A DNA stretch of 64,000 bases from Torreya grandis. Lineage: Eukaryota > Streptophyta > Pinopsida > Cupressales > Taxaceae. Numbering within the stretch: position 1 is the stretch's first letter; each line of letters opens with the position of its first letter. Both the position numbers and the translations under genes were made by a program. The stretch covers positions 84,501 through 148,500 of the forward strand of contig JARHVA010003639.1 of assembly GCA_037957365.1 (NCBI GenBank), given 5' to 3'. Shown piece by piece: positions 1 through 11,371 of this stretch. The notes below the pieces were generated by a model, which saw only the letters and a list, made by a program, of their open reading frames with translations, was not told the origin of the DNA and searched no databases.

Positions 1-2004
1 AGCAGGAGGTGGCTTACCAAATATGTAATGGGATAGATAGTTTGTGTTAAACTAAAAGGAAGGGTCTGCTTCATATCCTCCCCTTAACCATTGGAAGAAC
101 TACTCTCTCAATGGGATAATATTAAGGTTGCTTCCAAACATAGGACCTCCTTCAATCTCCAAATTGATGAACTAAGATAGTGGGATCCTCATGGAAGGGT
201 CAAGGAGCATCTAAAAGCTAAGGGAATCAATATCCCTTATGATCACAAACCTGGTCCTTTTGACCCCATATATACAAAAGCCTCTTCATTCTATGAGGTC
301 ACCCTTAAATTGAAAAGGCACAACATGAAGCCAGAGTCTAGAATGCAGAGGGAGGAAAAATGGAATGATGACAAATGGTAATTATGGACAAGACAATACC
401 ATTTGCTAAGTGGCACACCTTTTAGACCTCCACTAGCCTAGTTAAAGATAGATTCCAAAACTAAGGCACAACTTGAGCAAAGGCCAGAGGAGAGAAGGAC
501 TGATGAAATTTCACCTTCTTCAACTCAAGTAGAGGAACAAGGATCACTAGTGGAGGAGGTTCATATGGTAACACTAGACCGTAATGAAACAATTAAAGAT
601 GATTTAAAAATTCTATCATTAGCCTATGCATCTAATGATGAAAAAATGGAGGAGGTCAAAGAAGAAAATGGGAAGGAAGTGTTAGACCTAGTTCTTATGG
701 ACACCCCCAAAAGCAAAGTTGAATTGGTCATTATCCTAGTTAAAACCAAAAATCCCAAGAAGGCCATCACTCATATTTTGAGTGAATTTAATCTCTTCAA
801 TGCAAAACACTTGATTTAGGTTCCAACCATTCCTAAATGGTTCATTTATGGCAAATTGCAAAAGATACCAAGTGCACAACATTCATAGACTATGGTGAGG
901 GACATCAATATCCCAATTCATGATGGAGCTAAGCCATGGATAATTTCATTACACAAGGAGGAAGAGAAAATAATGGATGCTCCATGAGAACCAAGTGGAG
1001 CATAGATGGAGACCCCAACTCCCAAGGTGACAAAATATTCAATTCGTATCAAATTTGACCCAACCACTACTAATTTATAGATAGTGACTAAGAAAAAGGC
1101 CATGGTTGGTGTAGAAGATTTCACTTTATAGAAAGTGGAACCCTTTGATGGATTCACTCTAGTTGAAGGATAAAATCTTGGAGAAGACCTAATATTTAAA
1201 TAAAATGTTGCTCAAATGGCTCAGGCTCAAATAGATCAATTGTAAGTAATGATCAAGGGCATCTTGTAGTAGAACAAGAATTTGAAATAAAAAGGTCTCC
1301 TATCAATCCAAGAAGAAATATTCATGTAGTTTGAGGACACCATGGTTTATTTTTTTAATTTTGTAAAGTCAGTCAAGACTAGATAGGATGTAATAAATAA
1401 ACAAAGTACTAAAGTTGCAGGCTAAGTTGGCCAATGGTAGGCTTCAAGCTACCAAGTGAAGGATTTGATCAAGGTCTTGACTAAAAATCAAATCCATTAA
1501 TTTAGGATAGTCAACCTAGACCACCTTAATATGGCTATGATTGTATTAATTGACAAGATAAAGGCCTTGAGTAGCAAGTCCAAGCAAATGGAAAATGTTT
1601 TTAAGGACCTCAAACAACAATAAGATAAAATGTTGCACATATTGGATAGCTTGGTCAAATATTCTATCACACTTAGTCATTTGGCTCTAATAAGTGATGA
1701 GGAGTTCAAGCACAAAACTACTCAATTCATGTAAGAAGTAAGGAATCAAGGACAAGGAAAAATAGAGACTAATTACAAAACAGTCATGAGCCTTCTTTTA
1801 TCATTAATAGAAAAGATAGGAGATGTGAGGGGCATCAAAAAATATTTGGAAAGGGCTAAGAGAGATCTCAAGAGCCTATAAGATCAAGAAAAAGAATTGT
1901 AAATGATACTTATCATTGATCTCCATTTTATCAATGAACAACATTATATAATGAAGATCATGCAGGGAAAGCAAAAGAGTGCAACAACAAAAGGGTATCC
2001 AAAT
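1..2004 (+). pseudogene. Frameshift-free degenerate ORF, unknown function
   Basis: One reading frame (codons starting at base 1) stays coherent for about 668 codons, entering from outside the window and ending near TAG 2005. It contains 26 in-frame stops: 13 TAG, 12 TAA and one TGA (985). Many TAR codons sit in Lys/Gln/Glu-rich runs where Gln is expected, for example 1267-1272 and 1621. I saw no frameshift. The protein is hydrophilic, rich in Lys, Glu, Asp and Gln, and the part after about 1200 looks coiled-coil-like. I recognise no domain. The longest open piece is 550-819. Its position just before an LTR-like end (2030-2448) suggests the last ORF of a plus-strand LTR retrotransposon, in the place where Athila-type elements carry an extra ORF. 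That role is inferred from position only. Confidence 0.55.
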
Positions 2005-2029
2005 TAGTTAAGATAGGAATATTATTTTA

Positions 2030-2448
2030 TAATTAAGCTTGTATACTTTTGAAAAGACAATATTATTTTGGAAAGGCATGTGCAACTTATAAAGCATATT
2101 CCTTGAAGGTTAGTCATTTAGAGGGTCTAAAGGGTTTTTGAAAAGTTGTAAAAGGATAGTTATCCTTAAATTCTAAAATGACTAACCGACACACCTCATG
2201 AATGGTCTATATAAAGAGGTATTGCCAATTTTAAAGGAGAGAGATTTTTTAGAGCCAAAAACCTTTTTTTTAACTTTTAAATAAATTAATACAAAGTAAT
2301 GACTTCTGTAAAGTCTGTCCATTTCACTTATGAGAATTGCTATTATGGTTTCTCTCTCATTCATTTGATCTAAATCTTAGATTTGAATACTTCTTGTGAG
2401 TTAGATATGCATCTTTGAGTGTAGAGTTGTTAATTTTTTCTTATTACA
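2030..2448 (+). repeat. Candidate LTR or retroelement 3' end
   Basis: Non-coding AT-rich stretch directly after the long plus-strand ORF. It has a good TATA box (2208-2217), a purine-rich leader (GGAGAGAGA), an AATAAATT polyadenylation-like signal after 2275, and it ends in ...TTATTACA at 2448, a plausible CA terminus. The 5' TG border is uncertain, and I found no second copy in the window, so the paired LTR would lie to the left of base 1. Confidence 0.35.
2207..2218 (+). promoter_or_regulatory. TATA-box promoter of the candidate LTR
   Basis: TCTATATAAAGAGG is a strong plant TATA box. Nearly the same string occurs at 55828-55838 before another retroelement leader. It lies about 240 bases before the proposed LTR end, the usual place for an LTR promoter. 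Confidence 0.4.
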
Positions 2449-2466
2449 GATTAGTTGAAATTTCTA

Positions 2467-3070
2467 AGGTTTACTTCATTTACTTTACCTTTCTTGCATA
2501 TGTGTTAATGTTGTTTGCTTGCATGGGTGAATCTTTAAAGTAGATATGGTCTTTATTTTCACTATTTCATACTATACTTAGTTATTTGTCTAATGTGTGA
2601 TAAGATTTTAGAATATGCTAATTCATGTCATATGTTGGTTAAATGCATGTTTAGATGAAACTTGAACTTTGTCATAATGTTTGGGTTAAAGATCAACAAC
2701 ATATTTCTTCTCTGCTTTACCCTTCTTTTTGCTTCTTTTTTTATCAATCCACTTGAGATCAGTTTAATTGTAAGTACTCATCCTAGTTTATATTTAGAAA
2801 TATGTCTGATCATAATTCACTCTAATCATCATACATTAATTTTATTTTATTAAAGATTAACTTCAGGCCAAGGTGGCTCTGAACCACCAACTAATATAAA
2901 TTTGTGGAATAGTTCATTTGATCTACCTCTATTCCACCAAAGATAGTAGGATTATCACAACATGAATCTCATGCAATGGAATCCCTAAGTTTAAAAGTTG
3001 TAAGTGTTTACTAAGCACTCTATACCACTTGTGATACATATTTAGGCATCAACACAAAGGCATTCCATTA
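2467..3070. repeat. Inverted/direct repeat family, copy 1
   Basis: Begins AAGGTTTACTTCATTTAC and ends near GATACATATTTAGGCATC. The whole block recurs inverted at 10430-10991 (roughly 85% identical over the stretch compared by eye), and its first 370 bases recur in direct orientation at 11021-11371. On the minus strand, 2872-2888 reads GGTGGTTCAGAGCCACC, resembling an initiator-Met primer-binding site (TGGTATCAGAGCC), so the block may be an LTR end plus leader of an element. Confidence 0.7.
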
Positions 3071-4179
3071 GAATTGTGACTTCTGGGGAAACATAACAAT
3101 ATGTTAGAACTCAAAGATTTTGGTTCAGACTAATAACTAGTTTATTCATTCAATTTGATCAAGTACCATTATTAAGATCCATTCATGGTTAAAATAAGTC
3201 TTATGCGTGCATAATTATGATCAAACATCAAAACCTAGTCATGTTGTGTGTGTTCTTTGATTCCATTTGTTGTTTACCATTTTGGGGAAACAACTTCTAG
3301 GTTTCATGACTTTAAGTATTAACACTTAATTTGTAGCATATTTGGATGTGTACTAAGGATCATACTTGGAAGTCTTGGGCATTTCTCTACAACCGCCGAG
3401 GAATCCATAGCCCAAATAGATATACCTTTAGCTCCACTCAAGGCCTTGATCCACTATCATCTAGGAATCCATGGCCCTAGTGGAGATTACAAGAATCACC
3501 TTTACTTTGAAAGCTCTTAAATATTACAATAAAGCTCCTATTTATATATATTTTAGATCATGTTGGCCTTTTATTAAAGGTTGAAAACTAGGTTAGCCAT
3601 GTTTTAGGATTTTGTTAGGTGTTTTGTCTTCAGACAAACATCTTTGGTTACAATCTTTATCCCCAGCAATGATGTTTATTAAGTGCAAACATGATTGTGT
3701 TTCAATAATTCAATCTTTCATCCTACATTTATAATCCTTATTAGAATCAATATTGGATCAAAACAAGGATTATAATCTTAAGGATTAATTATCCTATCTA
3801 TTATTATTTTACCATTTTATCTAAACTATAACATTAAGCTCATGTTTCAATAATCCATGATCAACCAATGCCAAAAAAACATACTTGTATTTCTGAACTG
3901 TGAAGTTCTCAAGTAATTAGGTGAAATTTGAGTTGAGGGATATACAAAAGGACTTATTGAAAGTAAGGAACAAATCATATAAGGTAAACAAATAGAAAAT
4001 AGAGTAAATAATCAAACAATTATATACATACAATACTTACACACAAGGGATAAGATGGAAAGAAATAGGAAATAAACTAAACTAATCCCTACCTACACTA
4101 ACTTTAACTATTCTTACAGTTTACTTCATATAGACTCAAGGTGGTATAACAAATAAATAGTGATTGAAGTATTACCCAT
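3071..4179. other. Non-coding 3' region of the Tat-like element
   Basis: AT-rich, with no coding signal on either strand. It lies downstream, on the minus strand, of the integrase C-terminus and should contain that element's 3' untranslated region and possibly an old LTR, but no border or polypurine tract could be fixed. Two short phrases, AGGAATCCATAGCCC (about 3401) and AGGAATCCATGGCCC (about 3462), repeat within it. Confidence 0.5.
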
Positions 4180-5110
4180 TGGTTGGTAATGTGAACTCTA
4201 CTCCTTGCAAGTCTTTTAGTTTGAAGGTGTTGTCTCCTAGGGTTTTAACAATTTGATATGGGCCAATCCACAAGAGTGTGAACTTCTCATGTTTTCCTTT
4301 TGGTTTTGAGGCCTCATCCCGAAGAATAACCAGGTCTCCTTGTATAAACACATTTATCTTTGAATGTTTATCAAACCACGTCTTGAATATGGTTTGGTGT
4401 CTGCTAAAGTTGGCAAAAGCTTATTCTATTGCATCTTCCATCTATATAATGTAAAATAGTCTTGAAATTGCAAATTCTTGATCATCCTCCATGTACTCTT
4501 GCATGAAATTGTAGGTAGGTAGCTTGAGTGTTACGATAAATATAGGCTCTTGACCATATACCAGTAAGAATGGTGATGTCTTAAGAGTTTGCTTAACACT
4601 AGTTCTATCTACCCAAAGGGCATACATGAGTAGCTTTTGCCATGTTCTTGATTTATTAGCTACAAACTTCTTTATGGATTTCATCAAGTTCTTATTTGTT
4701 GATTCTAACATTCCATTACCTTGAAGATAATTATTGGACGATAATTTGAGGATAATATTATTGTCATATGCCCACTCAATCATCTTAGTGGATGCAAAGG
4801 TAGATCCATTATCATAAAATAAAGATATAGGTATCTTGAACCTTGTGCATATGTTTTCTTTTGAAAAATTGATCACCTCTTTAGTCATGCACTGCTTGTT
4901 AGAATATACATGTGACCATCAACAGAACTGGGGTTGATGACCTATACAAAATCCAATCCCCTTTGGGCAAAGGGTTAGTCAATCATCATTGGCTTTAATG
5001 GCATGGCTGCCTTGGGGATATTTAGTGTTGAAGACCTAAGATGAGTAACATTCTCTCACATGCTTTTGAGCATATTTAAAGATAGTAGGCTAGTAGTAAC
5101 CATCGCTAAG
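4180..5110 (-). pseudogene. Integrase of the Tat-like element (degenerate)
   Basis: Would insert element cDNA into the chromosome. An upstream scrap near 5000 keeps the start of the core (GLDFV then INPSS, with the first Asp). A deletion then joins it to the open stretch 4888-4442, which holds FYDNGSTF (second catalytic Asp), LQGNGMLESTNK (catalytic Glu, the usual YPQGNGxAESTNK) and YALWVDRTS followed by SPFLLVYGQE, all typical of this lineage. Past stops near 4441 and 4421 the frame continues through RHQTIFKTWFDKH and GDLVILRDE to LLWIGPYQIV and LPTNG, the C-terminal GPY/F module, ending near 4180. The zinc-binding HHCC region survives only as fragments. Confidence 0.8.
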
Positions 5111-5426
5111 GATCTTCTGGGTTGTTGTCCTCCTAGATGGATGTCCACTTCTATCTTTTCATGGAAAGTGATCAAGATCTCAACTACCTCTTCCTTGTAA
5201 ACATGTATTAGGTAAATGTCTTAAAAAAGTTTCTATACAACACTCCATCCTTTATCATAAAATGAGCTGCCTTGAGCCTTAAAGCTCTCTTTTTCTCTCT
5301 ACCTAACCCTATAGGATAATAGCCATTGATCAACAAATAAATAATAGGATCATACCAATGATTGGGCTAATTTTTTTGTTATTCTACATACATAACACTC
5401 AATTTGTGATTAGTATTGGAAACCAA

Positions 5427-5640
5427 CTAAATTAAACCTTCACTTATTACCAAATTTATAGTCTTGATCTCTATATCATATTTTTGGAATATAGACATAC
5501 ACTTACCTCTCTTTTCTCCAATTTCACATTGACTAAGCACAAACTTAGTGGTAGGGTCTGGTAGTATTGAATGTATCTTATTTCTAAATATATAATACCT
5601 AAATTTCTTCACTAACTTGAACAAAGCAAATATTTACTTA
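5427..5640 (-). pseudogene. Classical RNase H of the Tat-like element
   Basis: The 65-residue open stretch reads FRYYIFRNKIHSILPDPTTK, then LSQCEIGEKRGKCM and YDIEIKTINLV. These match the end of the Ty3/gypsy RNase H (the KFRHYILGNK / ERRGKWMxxLQEYDLEIKP region). Trp to Cys in the RGKW motif and missing upstream catalytic residues mark it as inactive. The connection to RT (5641-5967) is full of stops. No recognisable domain lies in the 5111-5426 linker to integrase. Confidence 0.65.
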
Positions 5641-5967
5641 TCAATAAGAGAATAATTCAATTCAACATTCTTAAAATTAATACTCATGAAAGTAATAGGA
5701 TCATCACATCCATCTATCTTCTGATTTAGGATAAATGAAATTATATGGTCAAAAGAAAAAGAGTAAAGATAGAAGTCTTTAGTAAAGTTTAGACTTATCA
5801 ACATAGGGTCTTATCCAATTTCTTATTTCATTTCCATTAAACCCTTCAAGTCTCTTCATTCTAAGTGATCTTAACATATTTATTCAACATGTTATTCAAA
5901 GGTCTCACTATTTTTGTAAAACCAAAAATAAATTTCCTTAAAAATTTGATAATCCTAAAGAAAGACT

Positions 5968-7010
5968 TTAGTTCTTTTTTATATTAAGAGGATCTATTTT
6001 AGATATGGCATCTATTCTGTCTTGGTCTATATAAATCCCCTCCTTGGTTATAACATGTCCCAATAATTGTCCATCAGTAACACATAAAATAATTTTCTTT
6101 GGATTGAGAGAAATTACATACCTTCTGCATCTTTCAAATACCAGTTGCAAGTGTATGATGTGATCTTCCCTATTATTTGAAAAGATAGTTAAGTCATCCA
6201 TGTAAATGATAATGCACTTACCTATCAATCCATCAAAAGAGTGGTCCATTTCTCTTTATAAAGTTGAACTTTTATTTATTAGTCCAAAAGACATCTTTTT
6301 GTAGGCAAAGGTGTCTCAGTCAGTAGTGAATGAATTTTTTAATATGTCTTCCTTGTTCACCAGTACTTGGTTATATCCTGAAAAACCATCAAAGAAGGAC
6401 ATCATGCAAAATCCACTAATAATCTGATTTACTTGGTCAAGAGAAGGCAAGGGATAGTTATATTTATTAGATGCTCTATTTAGATTTATAAAGTCTACAC
6501 ATAGTCTGATTTCCCCAATTTTCTTCTTGACAAGTACTAAGTTAGCTACCCAAGTGGAGTGCCTAATGGAAAACTCTATCCTTGCGTCTAGCAATTTTTT
6601 GACTTCCTTATATATCAAAGGCTCTAGGACAAGGTTGATAGGACTTTGTTTTGCCTAAAAGGCCAACTTATTTATTTTAGTGGTATGGTATGATTTATGA
6701 ACTTGGGATCAAAGATATTTAGTTCCTTATATGACCATGCTAAAACATCTTTATACTTGGTTAATAACTCTTTATCTCTTATTAACTCCTCACTAGTGGT
6801 GGTTGTACCAATGTTGACTATATGGGGTTGACTTTGGCAACCTAGTTCAACAAAATTGTAATATTTCCCATTTATTTTAGGAACATAGATATTCCTAACT
6901 AGTTTGTCTTTGTCAAATAATCTTTCTAGGGCAATAATGCCCTCGAGAATCTTATTGTCATTCAGTTGGATTATCTTATTATCAGTATTGCCTCAGTCAA
7001 GAGTATTTTC
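5968..7010 (-). pseudogene. Reverse transcriptase of the Tat-like element
   Basis: Would copy element RNA into cDNA. The N-terminal lead-in near 6990-6660 has VELGCQSQPHIVNIG, a match to the VELG...VYIG segment preceding RT in this lineage, then KDVLAWSYKEL. The open stretch 6618-6316 carries KEVKKLLDARIEFSIRHSTW, IRLCVDFINLNRA, YPLPSLDQV and FFDGFSGYNQV (first catalytic Asp). The stretch 6249-5968 carries IIIYMDDLTIFS (YMDD box), LNPKKI, LLGHVITKEGI and DQDRIDAI. A break of about 70 bases around 6250-6315 interrupts the PFGLINAGATFQ region. Motifs fit the family well, but the frame is not continuous. Confidence 0.85.
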
Positions 7011-7079
7011 ATTAGCTTCATCAATGATGTGGGCCTCAAACACTCCTTAAATGTTCATAAAGTTTAATATCTATTGGTT

Positions 7080-7620
7080 ATCATTGAATACCTCCAAATG
7101 GTTGATATTATCAAGGATTGCGGGACAAGAAACCAATTTAAAACTAAGGATTCTTATTTTAGAGTCTTGGTTATACATAGGATTAGTTGCAGTTGAGGCT
7201 AGCTCATTGGTAGCTTGGTTATTTACCCTATGAATAGAGATAATGTTACAGGGATCAAATTACTCTATCAAGTCCCATAATCTAAACTTATCTTCTTAAG
7301 GTAAGACAATTTACACTTGTATTTATTTCTTACTTGGTTAGCCACTAGTTCTGAGTCACCTTAAACTAGCATTTCTTTGACATTGTGCTTGATTGAAAAT
7401 TGTAAACCTAATATTAGAGCCTCATATTCTACCATATTGTTAGTACATGACAATAGGAGTTAGTAAAAAATATTGAATTATTACCCAATGGGATTAATTA
7501 AAACAATTCCTACTCCTAATCTAAAATTACATCTTGCACCATCAAAATATACTTTCCATATCCTAGGCATAATAAGAGTTTCTCTAGAATCACATACCTT
7601 AGGGGTATCAAGAGAGTAAA
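7080..7620 (-). pseudogene. Extra (archaeal-type) RNase H between protease and RT
   Basis: Reads IWKVYFDGARCNF then GVGIVLINPIG (7545-7484), after stops TNNMVEYEALILGLQFSIKH (about 7440-7370) and GDSELVANQVRNKYK (about 7360-7310). These are the three acidic motifs of an RNase H fold (FDGA, EYEAL, DSEL). This second RNase H is a diagnostic acquisition of the plant Tat group. It lies upstream of RT, whereas many Tat descriptions place it after the classical RNase H. The tail (7300-7080) is strongly degraded. Confidence 0.7.
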
Positions 7621-7639
7621 CACCCAAATGTGAGTTAAC

Positions 7640-8230
7640 CATCTTAACCCTCTCATTGGTTTCATTGTATTCAGTTATCATATGCTTCATTTTAGGTTCC
7701 TTTTCTATCCTAATCTGGTTTGAAACTCCCTTCCATGGAAGCCACATGTGGGAACAATTAGTATACATGTAACCATTCAAAGATTTGGTCCAATATCTAC
7801 TTAGAAGCATCCCATATGCATTAGGAATATCCATTACTTAGATGTCAATAAAATGTTGTATCCTTGTCTTAGAAATAATTTTTATGTGAGCATTCAACAA
7901 TACACCAATTAAATTCACCCTGGACTTATCCAATTAAGTCACAACTCTATCAAATTTATTGGGATTCAAACCAAGTTACTCACAAATACCTTTTGGCATG
8001 ATGTTAGTAGATGCACCTAAGTCTAATAAATAGTTATGCAAATTCTTACCAAAGATTCTTACTATTATCAAGAAAGGTGGGACATCTATTTTATTCTTGT
8101 GCATAGTAACATTAGTATTTATAATATTGGGTGACTTACCATGCTTCTTGGATAGAGACTCAAGTAACAAGTCTCTTTGTTTAGAGATTTGAGTCAACTC
8201 ATGTAGTGTGATGTTAGATTTAACCTTCTT
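7640..8230 (-). pseudogene. Aspartic protease of the Tat-like element
   Basis: Would cleave the polyprotein. The active-site region reads LLDLGASTNIMPKGIC (8030-7980), where the family has LIDSGASxNVMP; the Ser of DSGA is Leu here. After a stop and a short gap the distal part reads MDIPNAYGMLLSRYWTKSL and CSHMWLPWKGVSNQIRIE, which matches the YGMLLSRDW...SHLWLPYKG...NQIxIERE segment of this lineage. The gag-side linker (8197-8110) is Lys-rich. Confidence 0.7.
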
Positions 8231-8639
8231 TATATCCTCAATTATGTTATACCCACCTTTGGCAAAAGAATTAGGTTAATCAACATTGTGTTTAGAGGTT
8301 CATCCTTTTGGAGGCTTAGGGATATTTTAAGTTGAAAATTTTGGAGGAGTCTCAAAGTTGTTGGGTGAAGTTGAAGTTTTCAAGGGTTGTTTATGATACC
8401 TATTCCTTAGAGGATAGGTCTTCTTCAAATATTGTTAGAAGGCATGCACCTCTTTCGATGTATCCTTAGGTTCATTCTCTTCTTGGAATGAGAAGTCAAA
8501 GGACTTGATCATTGGGGTTGCATCTACATATTTAGATGAATTGGAAGATCCAGATGTACCTATATAATAATATTTGTTAGATCCACTTTCAATATTTTTT
8601 AACTCATCTTGAAATAACTCAAAAGCATTATAGAATTAA

Positions 8640-9880
8640 AGACAATCCAACTCACCATGATTGGAAGTATTGTGGACCCTATAATATTCAATTAATGCAA
8701 CATCACAACTTTTAGTTTAAGGGTTAGTGTTCTTACATGATGATTCATTATTATTATTGTTACCATTGTGAAACTTTTTATTAGGCCTATTGAACCTTTG
8801 ATATGAGAAATTTCTATTAAAACTTTCCATAATATTATTAACTTACTTCTGTAATTAAATAAAGTTAGTACTTAGCTTTTGAATGATCTTTAAGATAGAT
8901 TCATTTTCATTATTTCAGTCCTCAAAATTATGAACTTGAGTGTTACTAGTGATAATGATTGGTACTAGAGCTCTTTGGTCTTGTGAATGAGATCCACTTA
9001 CAACATTGTTCAAGAATCCTAGGCTTTATCCACAATGAGCATGGCTTAAAGGTAGTTAGTTTAAAATTGGAAGTTGGTTTAGGTTAGGAATATTTTGATT
9101 GGCATTGGATATAACATTTAGAATGGAAAATTTTGGATTAATATTTTTAATATTATATGTCATTTAGCCCTGGGGTTGTATATGGTCATTAACGATCACA
9201 TACGCAACATATGCTAAGGCTAATATGTTAATGACCTGAGTAGATATTTTGAGAAACACAGAAGTCATGGGATCCAAAGCCTTCTTATAGATATCTAAGG
9301 CTAAAGCCTCATCAGGTTTGTAAGGAGCTATGGTTCTGCTAAATATTTTCTAAAATATGACATTAAAGGCTCTAATTGTTTCACTAGAATCTTATTTCAT
9401 TGTAGTGAAATGTAGGTAAAGAATAGAGGTAATGATAAATTTTACCAAATTGATCAATAAAGATCATGTTAAAATCAACCTAACTAGTGATATAATTTTT
9501 TGTAAGATAGAGAAACCATTCATAGGTAGCATCTTTGAAAGTAAATGGAAACAGTTTACATGTTAAATATTTATGAACTACATTTAGCAATCTTAAAGCA
9601 AACGTGAAAGATTTAATGTGCTCTTTAGTTATGATAAAACTATTTAGGATAAATGATGGAAAAAAAATTTAGGATTAAGAGGAAGGTCATGTAACACACC
9701 TGATATATTGATTGAAGAATCACCTAGCCAAGCCACACCTTGATAGGGATTAAACACATGAACACCCTAAATTGGTGAAGTTGGTAGAGACTTTGAAATT
9801 CTACACTTACATTTGTCTCACCTAACTCTCCTATGAACTTCTAATGAAATGAGGGGAACCCTTGTCTCTAAATGTGGCAT
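8640..9880 (-). pseudogene. Gag of the Tat-like element
   Basis: Structural nucleocapsid protein, broken. A plausible start ATG is at 9880 (MPHLETRVPL). The retrotransposon gag domain follows: IITKEHIKSFTFALRLL, LTCKLFPFTFKDATYEWF and VDFNMIFIDQFG, matching the EHLKSF...LFPxTLxGxAxxWY...WxxFxxxFLxKF pattern. Then SETIRAFNVIF, DEALALDIYKKALDP and ISTQVINILALAYVAY. Near 8700-8640 a knuckle-like YRVHNTSNHGELDC keeps the C-x2-C-x4-H-x4-C spacing but has Tyr and His for the first two Cys. It is followed by FYNAFELF, which resembles LCHAFEIF in the fragment at 49671-50117. The knuckle-to-protease linker (8640-8230) is Ser/Asn-rich. Confidence 0.75.
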
Positions 9881-10429
9881 GGTCTATATCCTTGACAATT
9901 CTAGCTTGAGAGTTTTGAACCCTATTTGAAATACAATGTGTGATTCTTATCTTTACAAAGAATAATGACTAGACTTGTGAATTAATCAAATTTTGTACAA
10001 ATATGTATAAAATATGGAAAAGAACATCAATATTTAATGAAATTAGCTTAAAGACATGTCTGAATATGTGAATATGAATGATATTTATACATTCAAGTTT
10101 AAATAAACTCAAATTTTCAAATGATCTATCAATACTTGAACATAATAGCTATTACTAACCTCAAATTCCTTGGATTCACAGATCTTAAGCTATCTTTACC
10201 ATAATTCAACATAAAACTTCAAAGAACATCTATCTTTGTCTAAATAAGCGCAAAGAGTGGTCATAAACCATAAAGATCAATGATATTTTCACAAATATAC
10301 TAAAAAGCAAAAATATGCAAAGAATATACTAAACTTTGAGAAAAATTCACAGAAATGAGAATATATATTTCAAATTTTCAAATATCTAACTAATGCCCTC
10401 CTTATAGCCCCAGGGGAAAGCTTCCTTCT
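9881..10429. other. Non-coding 5' leader of the Tat-like element
   Basis: AT-rich, no coding signal on either strand. It is the expected position of the untranslated leader between a right-hand LTR and gag, but no primer-binding site or LTR end was recognised. It ends in GCCCCAGGGGAAAG just before the inverted repeat copy. Confidence 0.4.
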
Positions 10430-10991
10430 TGATGCCTAAATATGTATCACATGAGTTCTAGAGTGTTCAATAATCACTTCTCATTTCTGAACTCAGAGAG
10501 TCCATTACATGAGTTTCATGTTGTGATAAACCTACTATCTTTGGTGGAATAGAGGTAGAGTAAATGAACTATTCCACAAATTTATATTAGTTGGTGGTTG
10601 GGAGCCACAACGACCTAAAGTTAATCTTTAAGAAAATGAAAGTAATATATGCTAATTAGAGTGAATTATGATTAGACCTAATTCTAAATATAAACTATGA
10701 TGAGTATTTATAATTGAACTGATTTAAATTGGATTGCTAAAAAAAGGAGAAAAAGGAAGGGTAAGGTAGAAAAGAAATATGTTTTTGATATTTAACCCAA
10801 AAATTATGAAAAATTTCAAGTTTCATTTGAACATGTATTTAACAAATATATGACATGAAGTAGCATATACTTAAATCCTATCACACTTTGGGCAATTATC
10901 AAAGGATAGTATGAAATAATGCAAATAAGGACCAGATGTACATGAAAGACTCACCCATGTAAGCAAACAACATTAGCACATATGGAAGAAA
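10430..10991. repeat. Repeat family, copy 2 (inverted relative to copy 1)
   Basis: From GATGCCTAAATATGTATCAC to CATATGGAAGAAA it is the reverse complement of 2467-3070. It retains the PBS-like block (TTGGTGGTTGGGAGCCAC, about 10592) in plus orientation. Its right end abuts copy 3 head to head across a 29-base spacer (10992-11020). Confidence 0.75.
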
Positions 10992-11020
10992 TTTATAAGG
11001 TTTACTTCATTTAATTTACC

Positions 11021-11371
11021 TTTCTTGCATATGTTCTAATGATGTTTGCTTACAGGGGTGAATCTTTGAAATAAATATGTTCCTTATTTGCACTCATTCA
11101 TACTATCCTTAGATATTTGCCTAATGTGTGATAGGATTTGAGTATATATTATTTCATGTCATATATTTCTTAAATACACATTTAGATGAAACTTGATCTT
11201 TGTCATAATGTTTGGGTTAAAGATCAACAACATCTTTCTTCTTTGCCTTACCCTTCCTTTTGTTTCTTTTTTTATCAATCCACTTTATATCAGTTTCATT
11301 GTAAATACTCATCTTAGCTTATCTTTAGACTTGGATCTAATCATAATTCACTCTAATTAGCATACATTACT
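11021..11371. repeat. Repeat family, copy 3 (same orientation as copy 1)
   Basis: From TTTCTTGCATATG to CTAATTAGCATACATTA it matches about 2492-2840 in direct orientation and is the right arm of an imperfect palindrome with 10645-10991. It stops short of the PBS-like block that copies 1 and 2 possess. Confidence 0.75.

Larger units (their letters stand above)
4180..9880 (-). mobile_element. Ty3/gypsy gag-pol remnant, Tat-like lineage
   Basis: Minus-strand order is gag (9880-8640), protease (8230-7640), an additional RNase H (7620-7080), RT (7010-5968), classical RNase H (5640-5427) and integrase with a GPY/F-type tail (5110-4180). An extra RNase H in a Ty3/gypsy element is the mark of the plant Tat group. 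From memory, many plant database proteins of this type have it between protease and RT, as here. The reading frame is broken by many stops and several frameshifts, so the copy is dead. It sits between inverted copies of a repeat (2467-3070 and 10430-10991), not a clean direct LTR pair, so its true termini are unresolved. Confidence 0.8.

Noticed and set aside
1..2004. Use of a ciliate-like code in which TAA and TAG mean Gln
   Set aside because: The window is clearly plant DNA, and copia A and the chromovirus use TAA/TAG as stops in conserved frames. Mutation of Gln codons explains the pattern without a new code.
4442..9880. Endogenous plant pararetrovirus
   Set aside because: Integrase and the Tat-type extra RNase H are present, and movement-protein and coat motifs are absent, which points to a Ty3/gypsy retrotransposon.
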